Positions 23,186 to 32,483 are shown, counted from the first letter of the stretch. The stretch is 46,287 nucleotides of DNA from an uncultured Collinsella sp. (GCA_937989875.1 CALKBO010000009.1:1-46287); one strand, 5' to 3'. Notes: generated by a model not told the origin, from the sequence alone. Numbers and translations: made by a program.

Positions 23186-25453
23186 TTAGCTCAGGTGCCA
23201 GATCTCGTCATTGTACTGAGAGATTGTGCGGTCGGACGAGAAGGTGCCGGCGTTGGCGATGTTGATCAGCGCCTTGCGCATCCAAGCGTCCTGGTCCTCA
23301 TAGTCTGCCAGCACGCGCTCCTTGGTCTGGATGTACTCCTCAATGTCGAGCAGGGCCATAAACCAGTCCTTGCCCTTAATGTCGTCGTGCAGGCGCTGCA
23401 GGCGCTCGGCGTTGCCGGTCGCCATAAAGGCCGGGTTGGTGATGAAGTCCACCAGCAGTTTAATGCCGGGCTTGCAGTAGAGCGCACCGGCGTTGTAGGT
23501 GCCGTCGGCGTAGAGCCGCTCGACCTGTTTGGACGAGGCACCAAAGGTGTAGATGTTCTCGTCGCCCACGAGCTCGGCAATCTCCACGTTGGCACCGTCG
23601 AGCGTGCACAGGGTCAAAGCGCCGTTGAGCATGAACTTCATGTTAGAAGTGCCGCTCGCCTCCTTGGAGGCCAGGCTGATCTGTTCGGAGATGTCGGCAG
23701 CGGGAATCACGCGCTCGGCGGCGGTGACGTTGTAGTTCTCGATCATAACGACCTGCAGGTAGGGAGCCACGTCGGGGTCGTTGGCAATCCACTGGGAAAG
23801 CGTCAGGATCAGATGGATGATGTCCTGGGCGATAGTGTAGGCAGGCGCTGCCTTGCCGCCAAAGATGATGGTGACGGGGTGCTTAGGTTTGTTACCGTTC
23901 TTGATGTCGAGGTACTTCCAGATGATGTAGAGCGCGAGCATCTGCTGGCGCTTGTACTCGTGGATACGCTTGACCTGAACATCGATGATGGCGTTGGAGG
24001 GGATCGTCGCACCCTGCTCGAGCGCCATGAACTGGCGCATGATGGTCTTTGCCTCGGTCTTGGTGGCGGCCAGGCGCTCAAGAATACTCTTATCGTCGGC
24101 GAAGTCGGCGAGCTTGCTCAAGTCGCCGGTGCTGCGCCAATCGGTACCGATCACATCGTCGAGCAGGCTGGCGAGCGCGGGGTTGGCTCCCTGGATCCAG
24201 CGGCGGAAGGTGATGCCGTTGGTCTTATTGGAGAACTTCTCGGGGTAGATCTCGTAGAACGGATGAAGCTCGGTGTCCTCCAGAATCTTGGTGTGGAGTG
24301 CGGCGACGCCGTTGATGGAGAAGCCAAAGTGGATGTCCATGTGGGCCATGTGGACGGTGTCGTATTCGTCGATGATGGCGACGCGCGGGTCGTCGTGCTC
24401 GGCCTTTGCGACCTTGTCGAGCTTGACGATAATATCGGCGATGGCAGGGGAGACCTTCTGCAGGCTGGTGAGCGGCCACTTCTCGAGCGCCTCGGCAAGA
24501 ATCGTGTGGTTAGTGTAGGCGACCATGGAGCGTACGATGGTCACGGCCTCGTCAAACTCGATGTCGTGCTCGGTGGTGAGCAAGCGAATGAGCTCGGGGA
24601 TGACCATGGTGGGGTGCGTGTCGTTAATCTGGACCACGGCGTAGTCGGCCAGATCGTGCAGGTTGCTGCCGCGCTCGATGGCCTCGTCGATCAGGAGCTG
24701 GGCGGCGTTGCTCACCATGAAGTATTCCTGGTAGATGCGAAGCAAGCGGCCCTGCTCGTCGGAATCGTCGGGGTAGAGGAACAGGGTGAGGTTCTTGGCG
24801 ATCTCGGTCTTGTCGAAGTCGATGGAGCTGCCGGGTACCAGGCCGTCGTCGACGCTTGTCAGGTCGAACAGGCGCAGGCGATTCTTAGCGGGCTGGCCGT
24901 AGCCGGGCACGTCGATGTTGACGAGCTTGGAGGTAACGGCAAAGTCGCCGAACTCAACGGTGTAGGAGCGGTCGTCATCGATCAGGATATTCTGCTCGCC
25001 GAGCCATTCGTCGGGGACGGCCTTCTGCTGATTGTCGACAAAGCGCTGACGGAACAGGCCGTAGTGGTAGTTGAGGCCCACGCCGTCGCCGGTCAGGCCC
25101 AGCGTGGCGATGGAATCCAGGAAGCACGCGGCCAGGCGGCCCAGACCGCCGTTACCGAGCGACGGCTCGACCTCAAACTCCTCAATCTTATTGAGGTCGT
25201 GGCCCGCGGCGGTGAGCTGGTCCTTAACCTCGTCATAGATGCCGAGGTCGATCATGTTGTTGATGAGCAGCTTGCCGATCAAGAATTCGGCGGAGATGTA
25301 ATAGAGCTTTTTCTTGCCATTGTTGAGCGGGCAGGCGGCTGAGCGCTCCTGCACGAGCTTAACGAGCAGTTTGTAAATGCGACGGTCATCGAGCTGCTCG
25401 AGCGAGATGCCAAAAGACTGCTCGGCGAGTTCTGCGAGATCGATACGGGGCAT
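23186..25453 (-). CDS. glgP: Glycogen/maltodextrin phosphorylase
   Basis: PLP enzyme releasing glucose 1-phosphate from alpha-1,4-glucans. The N-terminal glucan-binding region has LYYISAEFLIGKLL and EPSLGNGGLGRLAACFLDS; the C-terminal PLP site is EASGTSNMKFMLNGAL. The 755 residues are nearer to the shorter maltodextrin type than to long glycogen phosphorylases. The ATG at 25453 (MPRIDL) follows AGGAGG. It lies downstream of malQ on the same strand and faces the ABC importer, giving a path from imported oligosaccharide to glucose 1-phosphate. Confidence 0.95.
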   Translation of the reverse strand: MPRIDLAELAEQSFGISLEQLDDRRIYKLLVKLVQERSAACPLNNGKKKLYYISAEFLIGKLLINNMIDLGIYDEVKDQLTAAGHDLNKIEEFEVEPSLGNGGLGRLAACFLDSIATLGLTGDGVGLNYHYGLFRQRFVDNQQKAVPDEWLGEQNILIDDDRSYTVEFGDFAVTSKLVNIDVPGYGQPAKNRLRLFDLTSVDDGLVPGSSIDFDKTEIAKNLTLFLYPDDSDEQGRLLRIYQEYFMVSNAAQLLIDEAIERGSNLHDLADYAVVQINDTHPTMVIPELIRLLTTEHDIEFDEAVTIVRSMVAYTNHTILAEALEKWPLTSLQKVSPAIADIIVKLDKVAKAEHDDPRVAIIDEYDTVHMAHMDIHFGFSINGVAALHTKILEDTELHPFYEIYPEKFSNKTNGITFRRWIQGANPALASLLDDVIGTDWRSTGDLSKLADFADDKSILERLAATKTEAKTIMRQFMALEQGATIPSNAIIDVQVKRIHEYKRQQMLALYIIWKYLDIKNGNKPKHPVTIIFGGKAAPAYTIAQDIIHLILTLSQWIANDPDVAPYLQVVMIENYNVTAAERVIPAADISEQISLASKEASGTSNMKFMLNGALTLCTLDGANVEIAELVGDENIYTFGASSKQVERLYADGTYNAGALYCKPGIKLLVDFITNPAFMATGNAERLQRLHDDIKGKDWFMALLDIEEYIQTKERVLADYEDQDAWMRKALINIANAGTFSSDRTISQYNDEIWHLS

Positions 25454-25500
25454 GTTTCCTCCTGTAATGGGTTGATTACATGTCTGCAATTCATAAGAAT

Positions 25501-25575
25501 CCCGCGCGAGGGGATTGGGGTGGCCTCGCGCGGGAAAAGCGGTCGCGTCCGCACGGTGGGGTGGGGTCGGACGCG
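25501..25575 (-). promoter_or_regulatory. Two hairpins between malQ and the phosphorylase gene
   Basis: A perfect 11-base stem (25501-25511 with 25524-25534) and a second GCGTCCG/CGGACGC stem (about 25545-25574) lie in the 129-base gap. Neither has a T-run, so RNA stabilisation or partial termination between the two genes is more likely than full termination. Confidence 0.5.
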
Positions 25576-25582
25576 GTGGCTC

Positions 25583-27088
25583 CTATTGGGGAAGCTCGAT
25601 TTCGGCTTCCGACGGGATGCGGAAGTAGGTCTCAGTCCAGTCGGTAAGCTTGTGCTCGAGCTCGCGGGTGATGGCGCCATCGAGCATACGCCAGGTCCAG
25701 TTGCCGCCTAGGGTGGCAGGGGTGTTGATGCGCGCCTCATTGCCCAGGTTAAGCAGGTCCTGCATGGTGTAGATGCAGGTATCGCTCACGCTGGCGGCGA
25801 TGGTTCGGTTGAGCGCGTCGGCTATGGACTCGCCTGCCTGCTGGTGGGTGTACAGGGCAGCCTGCTCGCGCTGACGCGGAGTGGCCGTACCCTCGAACCA
25901 ACCGCGCGCCGTCTCGTTGTCGTGCGTGCCTACATAGGCGACGGTATTGGCGATGTAGTTATGCGGCAGGTAATACGAGTTGGTGCCCTCAAAGGCAAAC
26001 TGCAAGATCTTCATGCCGGGGAAGCCCGAGGTGTCGCGCATATCGATGACGCCGGGGGTAAGGAAGCCCAGGTCCTCAGCGATAATAGGCAGCGTGCCGA
26101 GCTTTTCCTCGAGCGTCTTGAAGAACTTGAGGCCGGGGCCCTGCGTCCACGAACCGTAGGACGAATCGGGTGAGGAGAACGGCACCTCCCAATAGGCCTC
26201 AAAGCCACGGAAGTGGTCCAGACGGATAACGTCATACATGTTGAGTGCGGCGCGGATGCGGCCTTCCCACCAGGAGAAGCCGTCGGACTCCATGGCGTCC
26301 CAGTCGTAGATGGGGTTGCCCCAGTACTGGCCGGTGGCCGAGAACTGGTCGGGCGGCGTGCCGGCGACGCTCACCGGATTGCCGGCGGCGTCGATCTTAA
26401 AGAGCTCAGGCGTCGCCCACATCTCGACGGAGTCGCGCGAGACGTAGATGGGCAGGTCGCCGATGATCAGGATGTCGCGCTCGTTGGCGTATGCCTTGAG
26501 TCGGCTCCACTGACGGTCGAAGAAGTACTGCGTCATCTGGTGGTAGAGCATGCGCGCGGGATGGGCGGCGCAGACCTTGGCGGATGCTTCGCCGCGGGTA
26601 CGGAGCTCTGCGGGCCACTCCCAAAATGCCTTGAGACCGCACTCCTCCTTGACGGTCATGAACTCGCAGTAGGGAATGAGCCAGTCTTCGTTGGTTTGGA
26701 CAAAGTCGTCGAAATCGGCTGGCTTGTTGGAGGCGAAGCGTTCGGCGGCACGGTCGAGAATCTGGCGGCGACCGCTAAAAATCGCGCCATAGTCAACGCT
26801 GTTGGGGTCGGAGCCCAGATACACACCGTCGATATCGCGCTGTTCCAGATAGCCGGCCTCGATAAGCTCGGCAAAGTCGATGAAATTGGGGTTGCCCGCA
26901 CGGGCCGAGAACGACTGATAGGGTGAGTCGCCATAGCTCGTCGTCGTAAGGGGCAGAATCTGCCAATAATGTTGTTTGCACGAGGCGAGGAAATCGACAA
27001 AGTCGTAGGCGTTCCAGCCAAAGCCGCCGATGCCGTACGGTCCGGGCAGGGACGAGATGGGCATGAGAACACCGCTTGCACGCTCCAT
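25583..27088 (-). CDS. malQ: 4-alpha-glucanotransferase (amylomaltase)
   Basis: Transfers maltosyl and longer units between alpha-1,4-glucans, turning maltose and maltotriose into chains usable by the phosphorylase. The start has SGVLMPISSLPGPYGIGG. The GH77 core includes IIGDLPIYVSRDSVEMWA, VIRLDHFRGFEAYWEVP (nucleophile region) and YVGTHDNETARGW. The 501 residues are standard. The ATG at 27088 is chosen because GGTGA lies 8 bases before it; an upstream frame back to 27250 has no matching homology. A GTTTAAAC site lies about 100 bases upstream. Confidence 0.94.
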   Translation of the reverse strand: MERASGVLMPISSLPGPYGIGGFGWNAYDFVDFLASCKQHYWQILPLTTTSYGDSPYQSFSARAGNPNFIDFAELIEAGYLEQRDIDGVYLGSDPNSVDYGAIFSGRRQILDRAAERFASNKPADFDDFVQTNEDWLIPYCEFMTVKEECGLKAFWEWPAELRTRGEASAKVCAAHPARMLYHQMTQYFFDRQWSRLKAYANERDILIIGDLPIYVSRDSVEMWATPELFKIDAAGNPVSVAGTPPDQFSATGQYWGNPIYDWDAMESDGFSWWEGRIRAALNMYDVIRLDHFRGFEAYWEVPFSSPDSSYGSWTQGPGLKFFKTLEEKLGTLPIIAEDLGFLTPGVIDMRDTSGFPGMKILQFAFEGTNSYYLPHNYIANTVAYVGTHDNETARGWFEGTATPRQREQAALYTHQQAGESIADALNRTIAASVSDTCIYTMQDLLNLGNEARINTPATLGGNWTWRMLDGAITRELEHKLTDWTETYFRIPSEAEIELPQ

Positions 27089-27187
27089 GGATGTGCTCAC
27101 CAACCTTCTTGTTGTGGGATCGGCCTGCAGATGGGTGAACAGCCCGTCCCGAGTTTTAGAGTCGATGCCCCTATTGTAGAACATGTT

Positions 27188-27195
27188 GTTTAAAC
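27188..27195. promoter_or_regulatory. GTTTAAAC palindrome upstream of malQ
   Basis: Exact copy of the 8-base palindrome found twice between the PTS EIICB-HAD gene and its GntR regulator, here inside TGTTTAAACA. This suggests shared control of alpha-glucan genes. Confidence 0.4.
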
Positions 27196-27251
27196 ATGTA
27201 TAGGCGAGATTAAAAAGTTGGCCCATTTTCGGTAAATGGTTACGCGTCATG

Positions 27252-27286
27252 AAAAAAGCCCCGGTCTCACATCGTGAGATCGGGGC
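27252..27286 (-). terminator. Terminator of galE
   Basis: On the minus strand a 13-base stem (27258-27270 with 27274-27286, one mismatch) with a 3-base loop is followed by six T. Confidence 0.88.
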
Positions 27287-27308
27287 AAGAGCGGTGTGTA
27301 GGTTTTTG

Positions 27309-28370
27309 CTACTCGGCGTCGGCGAAGCCGTTGGGGTTATGGCTCTGCCAATTCCAGCTGTCGCGGCACATGTCCGCGATATCGTACTGGGCCTTCCAGC
27401 CCATCATGCGCTCGGCCTTGGAGGCATCGCACCAGTTGGCGGCGATATCGCCGGCACGGCGCTCGCGAATCACGTAGGGCAGTTCCTTGCCGCACGCCTT
27501 GGAGAAGGCGGCGACGACCTCGAGCACCGAGGTGCCGGTGCCGGTTCCCAGGTTAAAGATCTCGACACCGGTTTTGCCGTTCATCCAGTTGAGGGCGGCA
27601 ACGTGACCAGATGCCAGGTCGCACACGTGGATGTAGTCGCGCACACCGGTGCCGTCGGGGGTGGGGTAGTCGTTGCCAAAGACCTGAACGGCCTCGAGTT
27701 TGCCCACAGCGACCTGGGCGACATAGGGAACCAGGTTGTTGGGGATGCCCTTGGGATCCTCGCCGATCAAGCCTGACGGATGGGCACCGATGGGGTTGAA
27801 GTAACGGAGCAGCACGACGTCCCACTCGGGGTCGGCGGTGTGGACATCCATGAGGATCTGCTCAATCATCCACTTGGTCCAACCGTAGGGGTTGGTCGCG
27901 GGCTTCTTGGGGTCTTCCTCGGTGACAGGCGGATTGTCCGGATCGCCGTAGACGGTCGAGGAGCTCGAGAAGATGATGGACTTGCAGCCATGGTTGCGCA
28001 TGACGTCAATGAGCACCAGGGTGTTCTCAATGTTGTTGTGGTAGTACTCGACGGGCTTGCTCACCGATTCGCCGACGGCCTTAAAGCCAGCGAAGTGGAT
28101 GACGCGGTCGATCTGGTGGGTATCGAAGATCTTGTTCATCGCATCGCGGTCGAGCACGTTGGCCTCGTAGAAGGTGAGGTTCTTGGCGGCCTCGTCGCCC
28201 ACGATGGTCTTGACGCGGTCGATGGCGACGGCGCTGGAGTTGGAGAGGTCATCGACGACGACGACCTGGTAGCCGCCCTCGAGCAGCTGAACGACAGTGT
28301 GGGAACCGATGAAGCCGGCACCGCCGGTAACGAGGACGCAGGTGTCTTTGGGGTCGAGTGCTTGGGACAT
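27309..28370 (-). CDS. galE: UDP-glucose 4-epimerase
   Basis: Interconverts UDP-glucose and UDP-galactose (Leloir pathway and envelope sugars). The NAD-binding TGGAGFIGSHT lies near the N-terminus, the catalytic YxxxK is in NPYGWTKWMIEQ, and the C-terminal GDIAANWCDASKAE region is present. The 353 residues are a little longer than the usual 330-340. The ATG at 28370 (MSQALDP) follows AGGAGA. It is upstream of malQ on the same strand but separated from it by a terminator, so it is a single-gene unit. Confidence 0.95.
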   Translation of the reverse strand: MSQALDPKDTCVLVTGGAGFIGSHTVVQLLEGGYQVVVVDDLSNSSAVAIDRVKTIVGDEAAKNLTFYEANVLDRDAMNKIFDTHQIDRVIHFAGFKAVGESVSKPVEYYHNNIENTLVLIDVMRNHGCKSIIFSSSSTVYGDPDNPPVTEEDPKKPATNPYGWTKWMIEQILMDVHTADPEWDVVLLRYFNPIGAHPSGLIGEDPKGIPNNLVPYVAQVAVGKLEAVQVFGNDYPTPDGTGVRDYIHVCDLASGHVAALNWMNGKTGVEIFNLGTGTGTSVLEVVAAFSKACGKELPYVIRERRAGDIAANWCDASKAERMMGWKAQYDIADMCRDSWNWQSHNPNGFADAE

Positions 28371-28563
28371 GTAGTCTCCTATCGAATCAGGAACACTTCT
28401 TGAGGGGAGTATAGCGCAGCTAGGTGCGGTGCAACTGTTTGACACAATGAAGAGCAGAGCAATGATAACGTGCTCATAGGACGGGAATGCATAACGGTTC
28501 ATGGTAGTTCCAGGCTGTGCGCATGCCGCCGGCCGTGCGGTTTTCTGCCGTTCGTGGAAATCG

Positions 28564-28591
28564 TTGGGATGCGTCGGATGTACGGTAATAT
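28564..28591 (+). promoter_or_regulatory. Likely promoter of the secreted coiled-coil gene
   Basis: TTGGGA (28564-28569) and TAATAT (28586-28591) are 16 bases apart, about 45 bases before the start codon. Confidence 0.45.
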
Positions 28592-28636
28592 GTATGTCTT
28601 GAGCGACATATAAACAAAACATGTAACGGAGTACAT

Positions 28637-29842
28637 ATGTCACCAAACAGCGATTCCATCTTTACTCAGGAGCTCTCGCGCCGCACCGCCCTCAAGGCCC
28701 TGTTCGGTGCCGCTTCTGCTGCAGTTCTTTTTGGCCTGCCTGCCCGCGCCCATGCTGCCGAGGCCAGCCAGGAAACCACCGACAAACTGAATGCCGCCCA
28801 GGCCAAGCTCGACGAGGTCCAGGCCCAGCTTGATAGCATCGCTAACGAGTATGCGGCGCTCGCTAACAAGAACGCTCAGACGCTTAACGATATCGAGGGC
28901 GTCCAGGGCCAGATCGACGACACCCAGGAGCAGATCGACACCAAGAAATCGGAGCTCAAGAAGAAGCGTAACGAGCTTTCCGATCGCGTGGCGGCAAGCT
29001 ACAAGTCGGGTGGCACCAACATCCTGTCGTTGCTGCTCGCTTCTGGCTCGTTTGAGGAACTCGTCGCCAACGCGCATTACGTCGAGAAGATCAACAAGAG
29101 CGACCGTGACGCCATCGAGGGCATCCAGACCATCCAGCAAGAGCTCGATACGCAGAAGTCCGAGCTCGAGTCGCAAAAAGCCGACTTGGAGAAGCTCAAG
29201 GACCAGCAGACTGCTCAGATGCGGGACATGCAGGCCAAGCAGCAGGAGGTCCAGACGGTTCTGAACGGCCTCTCCGACGATGTCAAGGAGCTCATGGCCC
29301 AGCGCAATTCTGAGATTCTTGCTGCCGCTCAGGCCGAGGAGGCTGCCAAGAAGGCTGCCGCTGCCGCGGCTGCCGCAAACAAGAACAATTCCTACTCGGG
29401 TGGTTCAAGCTCGGGTGGCGGTTCGTATGCGCCCGGAACTCCGCAACAGAATGCCGGCTCGGGCAAGCAGCAGGCCGTCGTCAACGCTTGCTATTCCACG
29501 CCCTCGCCTGGCCAGAACTGGTGCGCGGCGTGGGTCACCAACGTCTTCCGCAACGCTGGCGTTGGTTACTTTGGCGGCAACGCGTGCGACATGTTTAACG
29601 CATGGTGCTATAGCTCCGATCGTTCGGCGTTGCAGGTGGGCATGATTGTTGCCGACTCATCGCATAGCGGCACGGGTGCTCCGGGCCTTATCTACGGTCA
29701 TGTGGGTATCTACGTTGGCGGCGGCATCGTTATGAGCAACGAGGGCGCCATTACGTCTAAGTCGCTTGACTCGTTTATTAGCTTCTATGGCACTGGCTCT
29801 GGCGTGCGTTGGGGCTGGCTCGGCGGTATTGCGCTGTCGTAG
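28637..29842 (+). CDS. Secreted coiled-coil protein with C-terminal cysteine peptidase-like (CHAP/NlpC-P60) domain
   Basis: 401 residues. A twin-arginine-type signal (LSRRTALKAL, hydrophobic run, cleavage after ARAHA) suggests export by Tat. Residues 40-235 form a long coiled coil like that of PcsB and other cell-separation proteins. An Ala-rich and Gly/Ser-rich linker follows. Residues 275-401 form a cysteine-peptidase fold with Cys in NWCAAWVTNVFRNAGV and His in YGHVGIYVGGGIV, typical of peptidoglycan amidases or endopeptidases. Its likely role is cell-wall cleavage in division. It stands alone between its own promoter and a palindromic element. Confidence 0.85.
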   Translation: MSPNSDSIFTQELSRRTALKALFGAASAAVLFGLPARAHAAEASQETTDKLNAAQAKLDEVQAQLDSIANEYAALANKNAQTLNDIEGVQGQIDDTQEQIDTKKSELKKKRNELSDRVAASYKSGGTNILSLLLASGSFEELVANAHYVEKINKSDRDAIEGIQTIQQELDTQKSELESQKADLEKLKDQQTAQMRDMQAKQQEVQTVLNGLSDDVKELMAQRNSEILAAAQAEEAAKKAAAAAAAANKNNSYSGGSSSGGGSYAPGTPQQNAGSGKQQAVVNACYSTPSPGQNWCAAWVTNVFRNAGVGYFGGNACDMFNAWCYSSDRSALQVGMIVADSSHSGTGAPGLIYGHVGIYVGGGIVMSNEGAITSKSLDSFISFYGTGSGVRWGWLGGIALS

Positions 29843-29854
29843 CTGCGGCTTGGT

Positions 29855-29979
29855 CCGGGACAGTCCGAGAGGCATAAGGTTGCCTGCTCGGGCAGTCCTG
29901 CTCGCACGGAGAGCACATTAAGTGCTCTCCGGCTCGTGCGGAACTCGCGATCAACCTTATGCCTCTCGGACTGTCCCGG
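29855..29979. repeat. ATTAA-loop palindromic intergenic element, copy 2
   Basis: A perfect 28-base inverted repeat (29855-29882 and 29952-29979) encloses a perfect 9-base stem (29908-29916 and 29922-29930) with loop ATTAA (29917-29921). The arm and stem sequences differ from copy 1 at 7028 yet stay fully paired. The loop, ATAAGGTT/AACCTTAT and GTGCGGAACTCGCGAT are conserved. It lies between convergent genes. Confidence 0.9.
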
Positions 29980-30034
29980 CCCTCTCGGATTCGGGGCGCG
30001 GCACACCGGACTGGTTGTCTGAATTAAAGAAAGT

Positions 30035-30062
30035 GAAGGCCCCTTTCGGGGCCTTCTTTTTT
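30035..30062 (+). terminator. Terminator between convergent genes
   Basis: GAAGGCCCC (30035-30043) pairs with GGGGCCTTC (30048-30056), followed by six T. It serves the plus-strand gene and abuts the murB stop on the other strand. Confidence 0.88.
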
Positions 30063-31023
30063 ATAAGAATTCGCCTACTCGGTGGACTTCGGGTTCTAGG
30101 TCTACGCCGAATTGGTCTTTGACAGTTGTTTGGATGTGGCGGATGAGTTCGTCGACGTCGGCTGCGGTGGCGTGGTCGGCGTTGACGATGAAGCCGCAGT
30201 GTTTTTCGCTCACCTGGGCACCGCCGACCGCGTGGCCGCGCAAACCGGCGTCCATGATGAGCTTGCCGGCAAAGTGGCCCTCGGGGCGCTTGAAAGTGGA
30301 GCCGGCGCTCGGCATGTCGAGCGGCTGCTTGTCCTCGCGGCGCTGACGGTAGTCGTCCATGTCGGCCTTGATCATCGCGGCGTTGCCCGGGGCGAGATTG
30401 AAGGTGGCCGAAAGCACGATGAAGCCGTCGTCGGCGATGCGGCTCTTGCGATAACCCAGGTTGAGCTCGTCGACATCGAACTCGATGATATTGCCACTGC
30501 CGCGGGTGCCGTCGTCGAGCATGCGAGCGGGCTTGTAGACGCGTACAGATTCCAGCACATCGGCCATGCAGGCACCGTAGGCACCGGCGTTCATGTAGCA
30601 GGCGCCGCCGACCGATCCAGGGATACCCGAGATGGGCTCCATGCCGGTGAGGTCGGCCTCGGCTGCTGCCGCGGCGACATCGGAAAGCAAGGCGCCGGCT
30701 GCCGCCGTGACGTGCGTGCCATCGACGGTGATGTCGGAGAGGCCTTCGCCCAGCGCTACGACGACGCCGCGGATGCCCTTGTCACCGACGAGTAGGTCGG
30801 AGCCGTTGCCCACGATGGTGAGCGGCAGATCGCAGCGATAACAGGTATCGAGCGTGGCGACGAGGCCCTGCTCGGTGTCGGGCGTGACAAAGACATCGGC
30901 CGGGCCGCCGATCTTAAACGTGGTGTGCTCGCGCATGGGCTCGCTCATCAGTACGTTGTCCTCGCCAGCAACGCCGGCGAGCGCGCAAAGCAGGTCCTCG
31001 TTAAAAAAGTCGTTCTCGTGCAT
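30061..31023 (-). CDS. murB: UDP-N-acetylenolpyruvoylglucosamine reductase
   Basis: FAD enzyme that reduces enolpyruvyl-UDP-GlcNAc to UDP-MurNAc in peptidoglycan synthesis. The FAD-binding part has TTFKIGGPADVFV and VGNGSDLLVGD; GIPGSVGGACYMNAGAYG follows. The catalytic serine is in PSAGSTFKRP and the glutamate in DLEPEVHRVG. The shorter 320-residue layout fits type II MurB. The ATG at 31023 (MHENDFF) follows AAAGGCGG. It is divergent from a LacI regulator. Confidence 0.95.
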   Translation of the reverse strand: MHENDFFNEDLLCALAGVAGEDNVLMSEPMREHTTFKIGGPADVFVTPDTEQGLVATLDTCYRCDLPLTIVGNGSDLLVGDKGIRGVVVALGEGLSDITVDGTHVTAAAGALLSDVAAAAAEADLTGMEPISGIPGSVGGACYMNAGAYGACMADVLESVRVYKPARMLDDGTRGSGNIIEFDVDELNLGYRKSRIADDGFIVLSATFNLAPGNAAMIKADMDDYRQRREDKQPLDMPSAGSTFKRPEGHFAGKLIMDAGLRGHAVGGAQVSEKHCGFIVNADHATAADVDELIRHIQTTVKDQFGVDLEPEVHRVGEFL

Positions 31024-31206
31024 ACGAATATCCGCCTTTTGGTGGTTGTTGTCATCAATCGATTGCAATATACCCCACCTGGACGGATTTGGTGCGCTGA
31101 CGGCGATAAAACAGCCGTCCACCGGATTGGTAAAGTGTTTATCACCGAGGTAGATGGGCAGTCGCTATACTTTCAAGAGATTGCGCGTAAACCCGGAAGG
31201 AGCGAG

Positions 31207-32235
31207 ATGGCCAACAAAGTCACCCTCAAGCAGATCGCCCAGGAGGTGGGGCTTTCCCCTTCGTCGGTTTCGCTTGTACTCAATAATCGGCCCTGTCGCA
31301 TCTCGGAAGAAAACCGCAAGCGCATCAAGGAGGTTGCGGCGCGCAACCACTATGTTCCTAACCAGATCGCGCGCAGCCTGGTCATGCGCGAGTCGCGTAC
31401 GCTGGGCCTTATCGTTCCCAATATCGAGAGCCGCTTTTTTGCCTCGCTCGCCGGCAGCTTGGAAAAGCGCTGTCGCGAGGACGGCTATGCACTCTTTATT
31501 ACCAGCTCGGGTGGAAGCGCCGATGACGATCTGGAACTGCTACGCCAGCTGGTGACGCGCGGCGTCGATGGTGTGTTCCTGGTCGTGGGCGACGAGTTCT
31601 CCGACGATCGCGCCCTGCGCGAGGAAGTGAGCCATCTGCCTATCCCTGCCGTGATGGTCGACCGCGCCATTGAGGGCCTCGAGTGCGACAAGGTGATGTT
31701 CGACCACGAGATGGGTGGCTACATGGCCACCCGCTATCTGATCGAGCAAGGCCACCGTCGCATCGCCTGTCTGGTTAACGCGCGTCGCTCCAATACGGGT
31801 CGCAAACGACTCGCCGGTTACGAACGCGCGCTGCGCGAGGTGGGGCTGCCCATCGACGCGCGCCTGGAGTTTGAGAGCGAATATTACATCCCGAGTGCCT
31901 ATGAGGCCTCGGAGGCTGTGCTTGCAACCGATGCCACCGCCGTGTTCGCAAGCTCGGACAACATTGCCCTCGGTTTGCTCAAGCGCTTGCACGAGATGGG
32001 GAAGAGCATCCCGGGCGATATCTCGGTCGTAAGCTATGACAACTCGGCGGCCGACGTTCTCTTTGAGCCGGCACTGACCGCGATTGAGCAGGATCCTGGT
32101 GTCCTCGCGGAGCATGCTTTTGGCTGCATGTCCAAGCGTCTTGCCGGTAGGGGCGGTAGACGTGCCGAAGAGGTCGTTCTGGAGCCGGCGCTTATCGTGA
32201 AGGGCAGCGTGCTTAACCTTACCGAATATAGCTAA
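31207..32235 (+). CDS. LacI-family transcriptional regulator
   Basis: 342 residues. The N-terminal helix-turn-helix is VTLKQIAQEVGLSPSSVSLVLNN followed by the hinge YVPNQIARSL; a periplasmic-binding-like effector domain (about 62-340) begins GLIVPNIESRFFASL and includes FASSDNIALGLL and ISVVSYDNS. The Shine-Dalgarno GGAAGGAG precedes the ATG. It is divergent from murB, which is an unlikely target. It may act on the alpha-glucan or PTS genes nearby; the effector is unknown. Confidence 0.93.
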   Translation: MANKVTLKQIAQEVGLSPSSVSLVLNNRPCRISEENRKRIKEVAARNHYVPNQIARSLVMRESRTLGLIVPNIESRFFASLAGSLEKRCREDGYALFITSSGGSADDDLELLRQLVTRGVDGVFLVVGDEFSDDRALREEVSHLPIPAVMVDRAIEGLECDKVMFDHEMGGYMATRYLIEQGHRRIACLVNARRSNTGRKRLAGYERALREVGLPIDARLEFESEYYIPSAYEASEAVLATDATAVFASSDNIALGLLKRLHEMGKSIPGDISVVSYDNSAADVLFEPALTAIEQDPGVLAEHAFGCMSKRLAGRGGRRAEEVVLEPALIVKGSVLNLTEYS

Positions 32236-32289
32236 GCGCACTTGTTTGTTTGCATAGATTGCATGCGGAGCGTCCGCTATTTGCCGGCG

Positions 32290-32362
32290 GGGCCGGGGCG
32301 CCTGCTTTGTTTTGAGAAGTTCGCGAAGCCCACCTCTCAAAACAAAGCAGGCACCCCGGCCC
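32290..32362. repeat. Long inverted repeat downstream of the LacI gene
   Basis: 28-base arms (32290-32317 and 32335-32362) pair with one mismatch around a 17-base loop that holds TTCGCGAA. There is no T-run. It resembles the other large intergenic palindromes in size but not in sequence. Confidence 0.8.
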
Positions 32363-32483
32363 TCGTCCGTAAGCTCTTCCGCTGGGCGAGCCATAGACGC
32401 CGCGCACCGATCTACTAAAGCATGAGCTTGAAATTGGTGCTATATTCGGCTTGAGTTGTTTAATGCTAGTACGGGAGGCTGAT

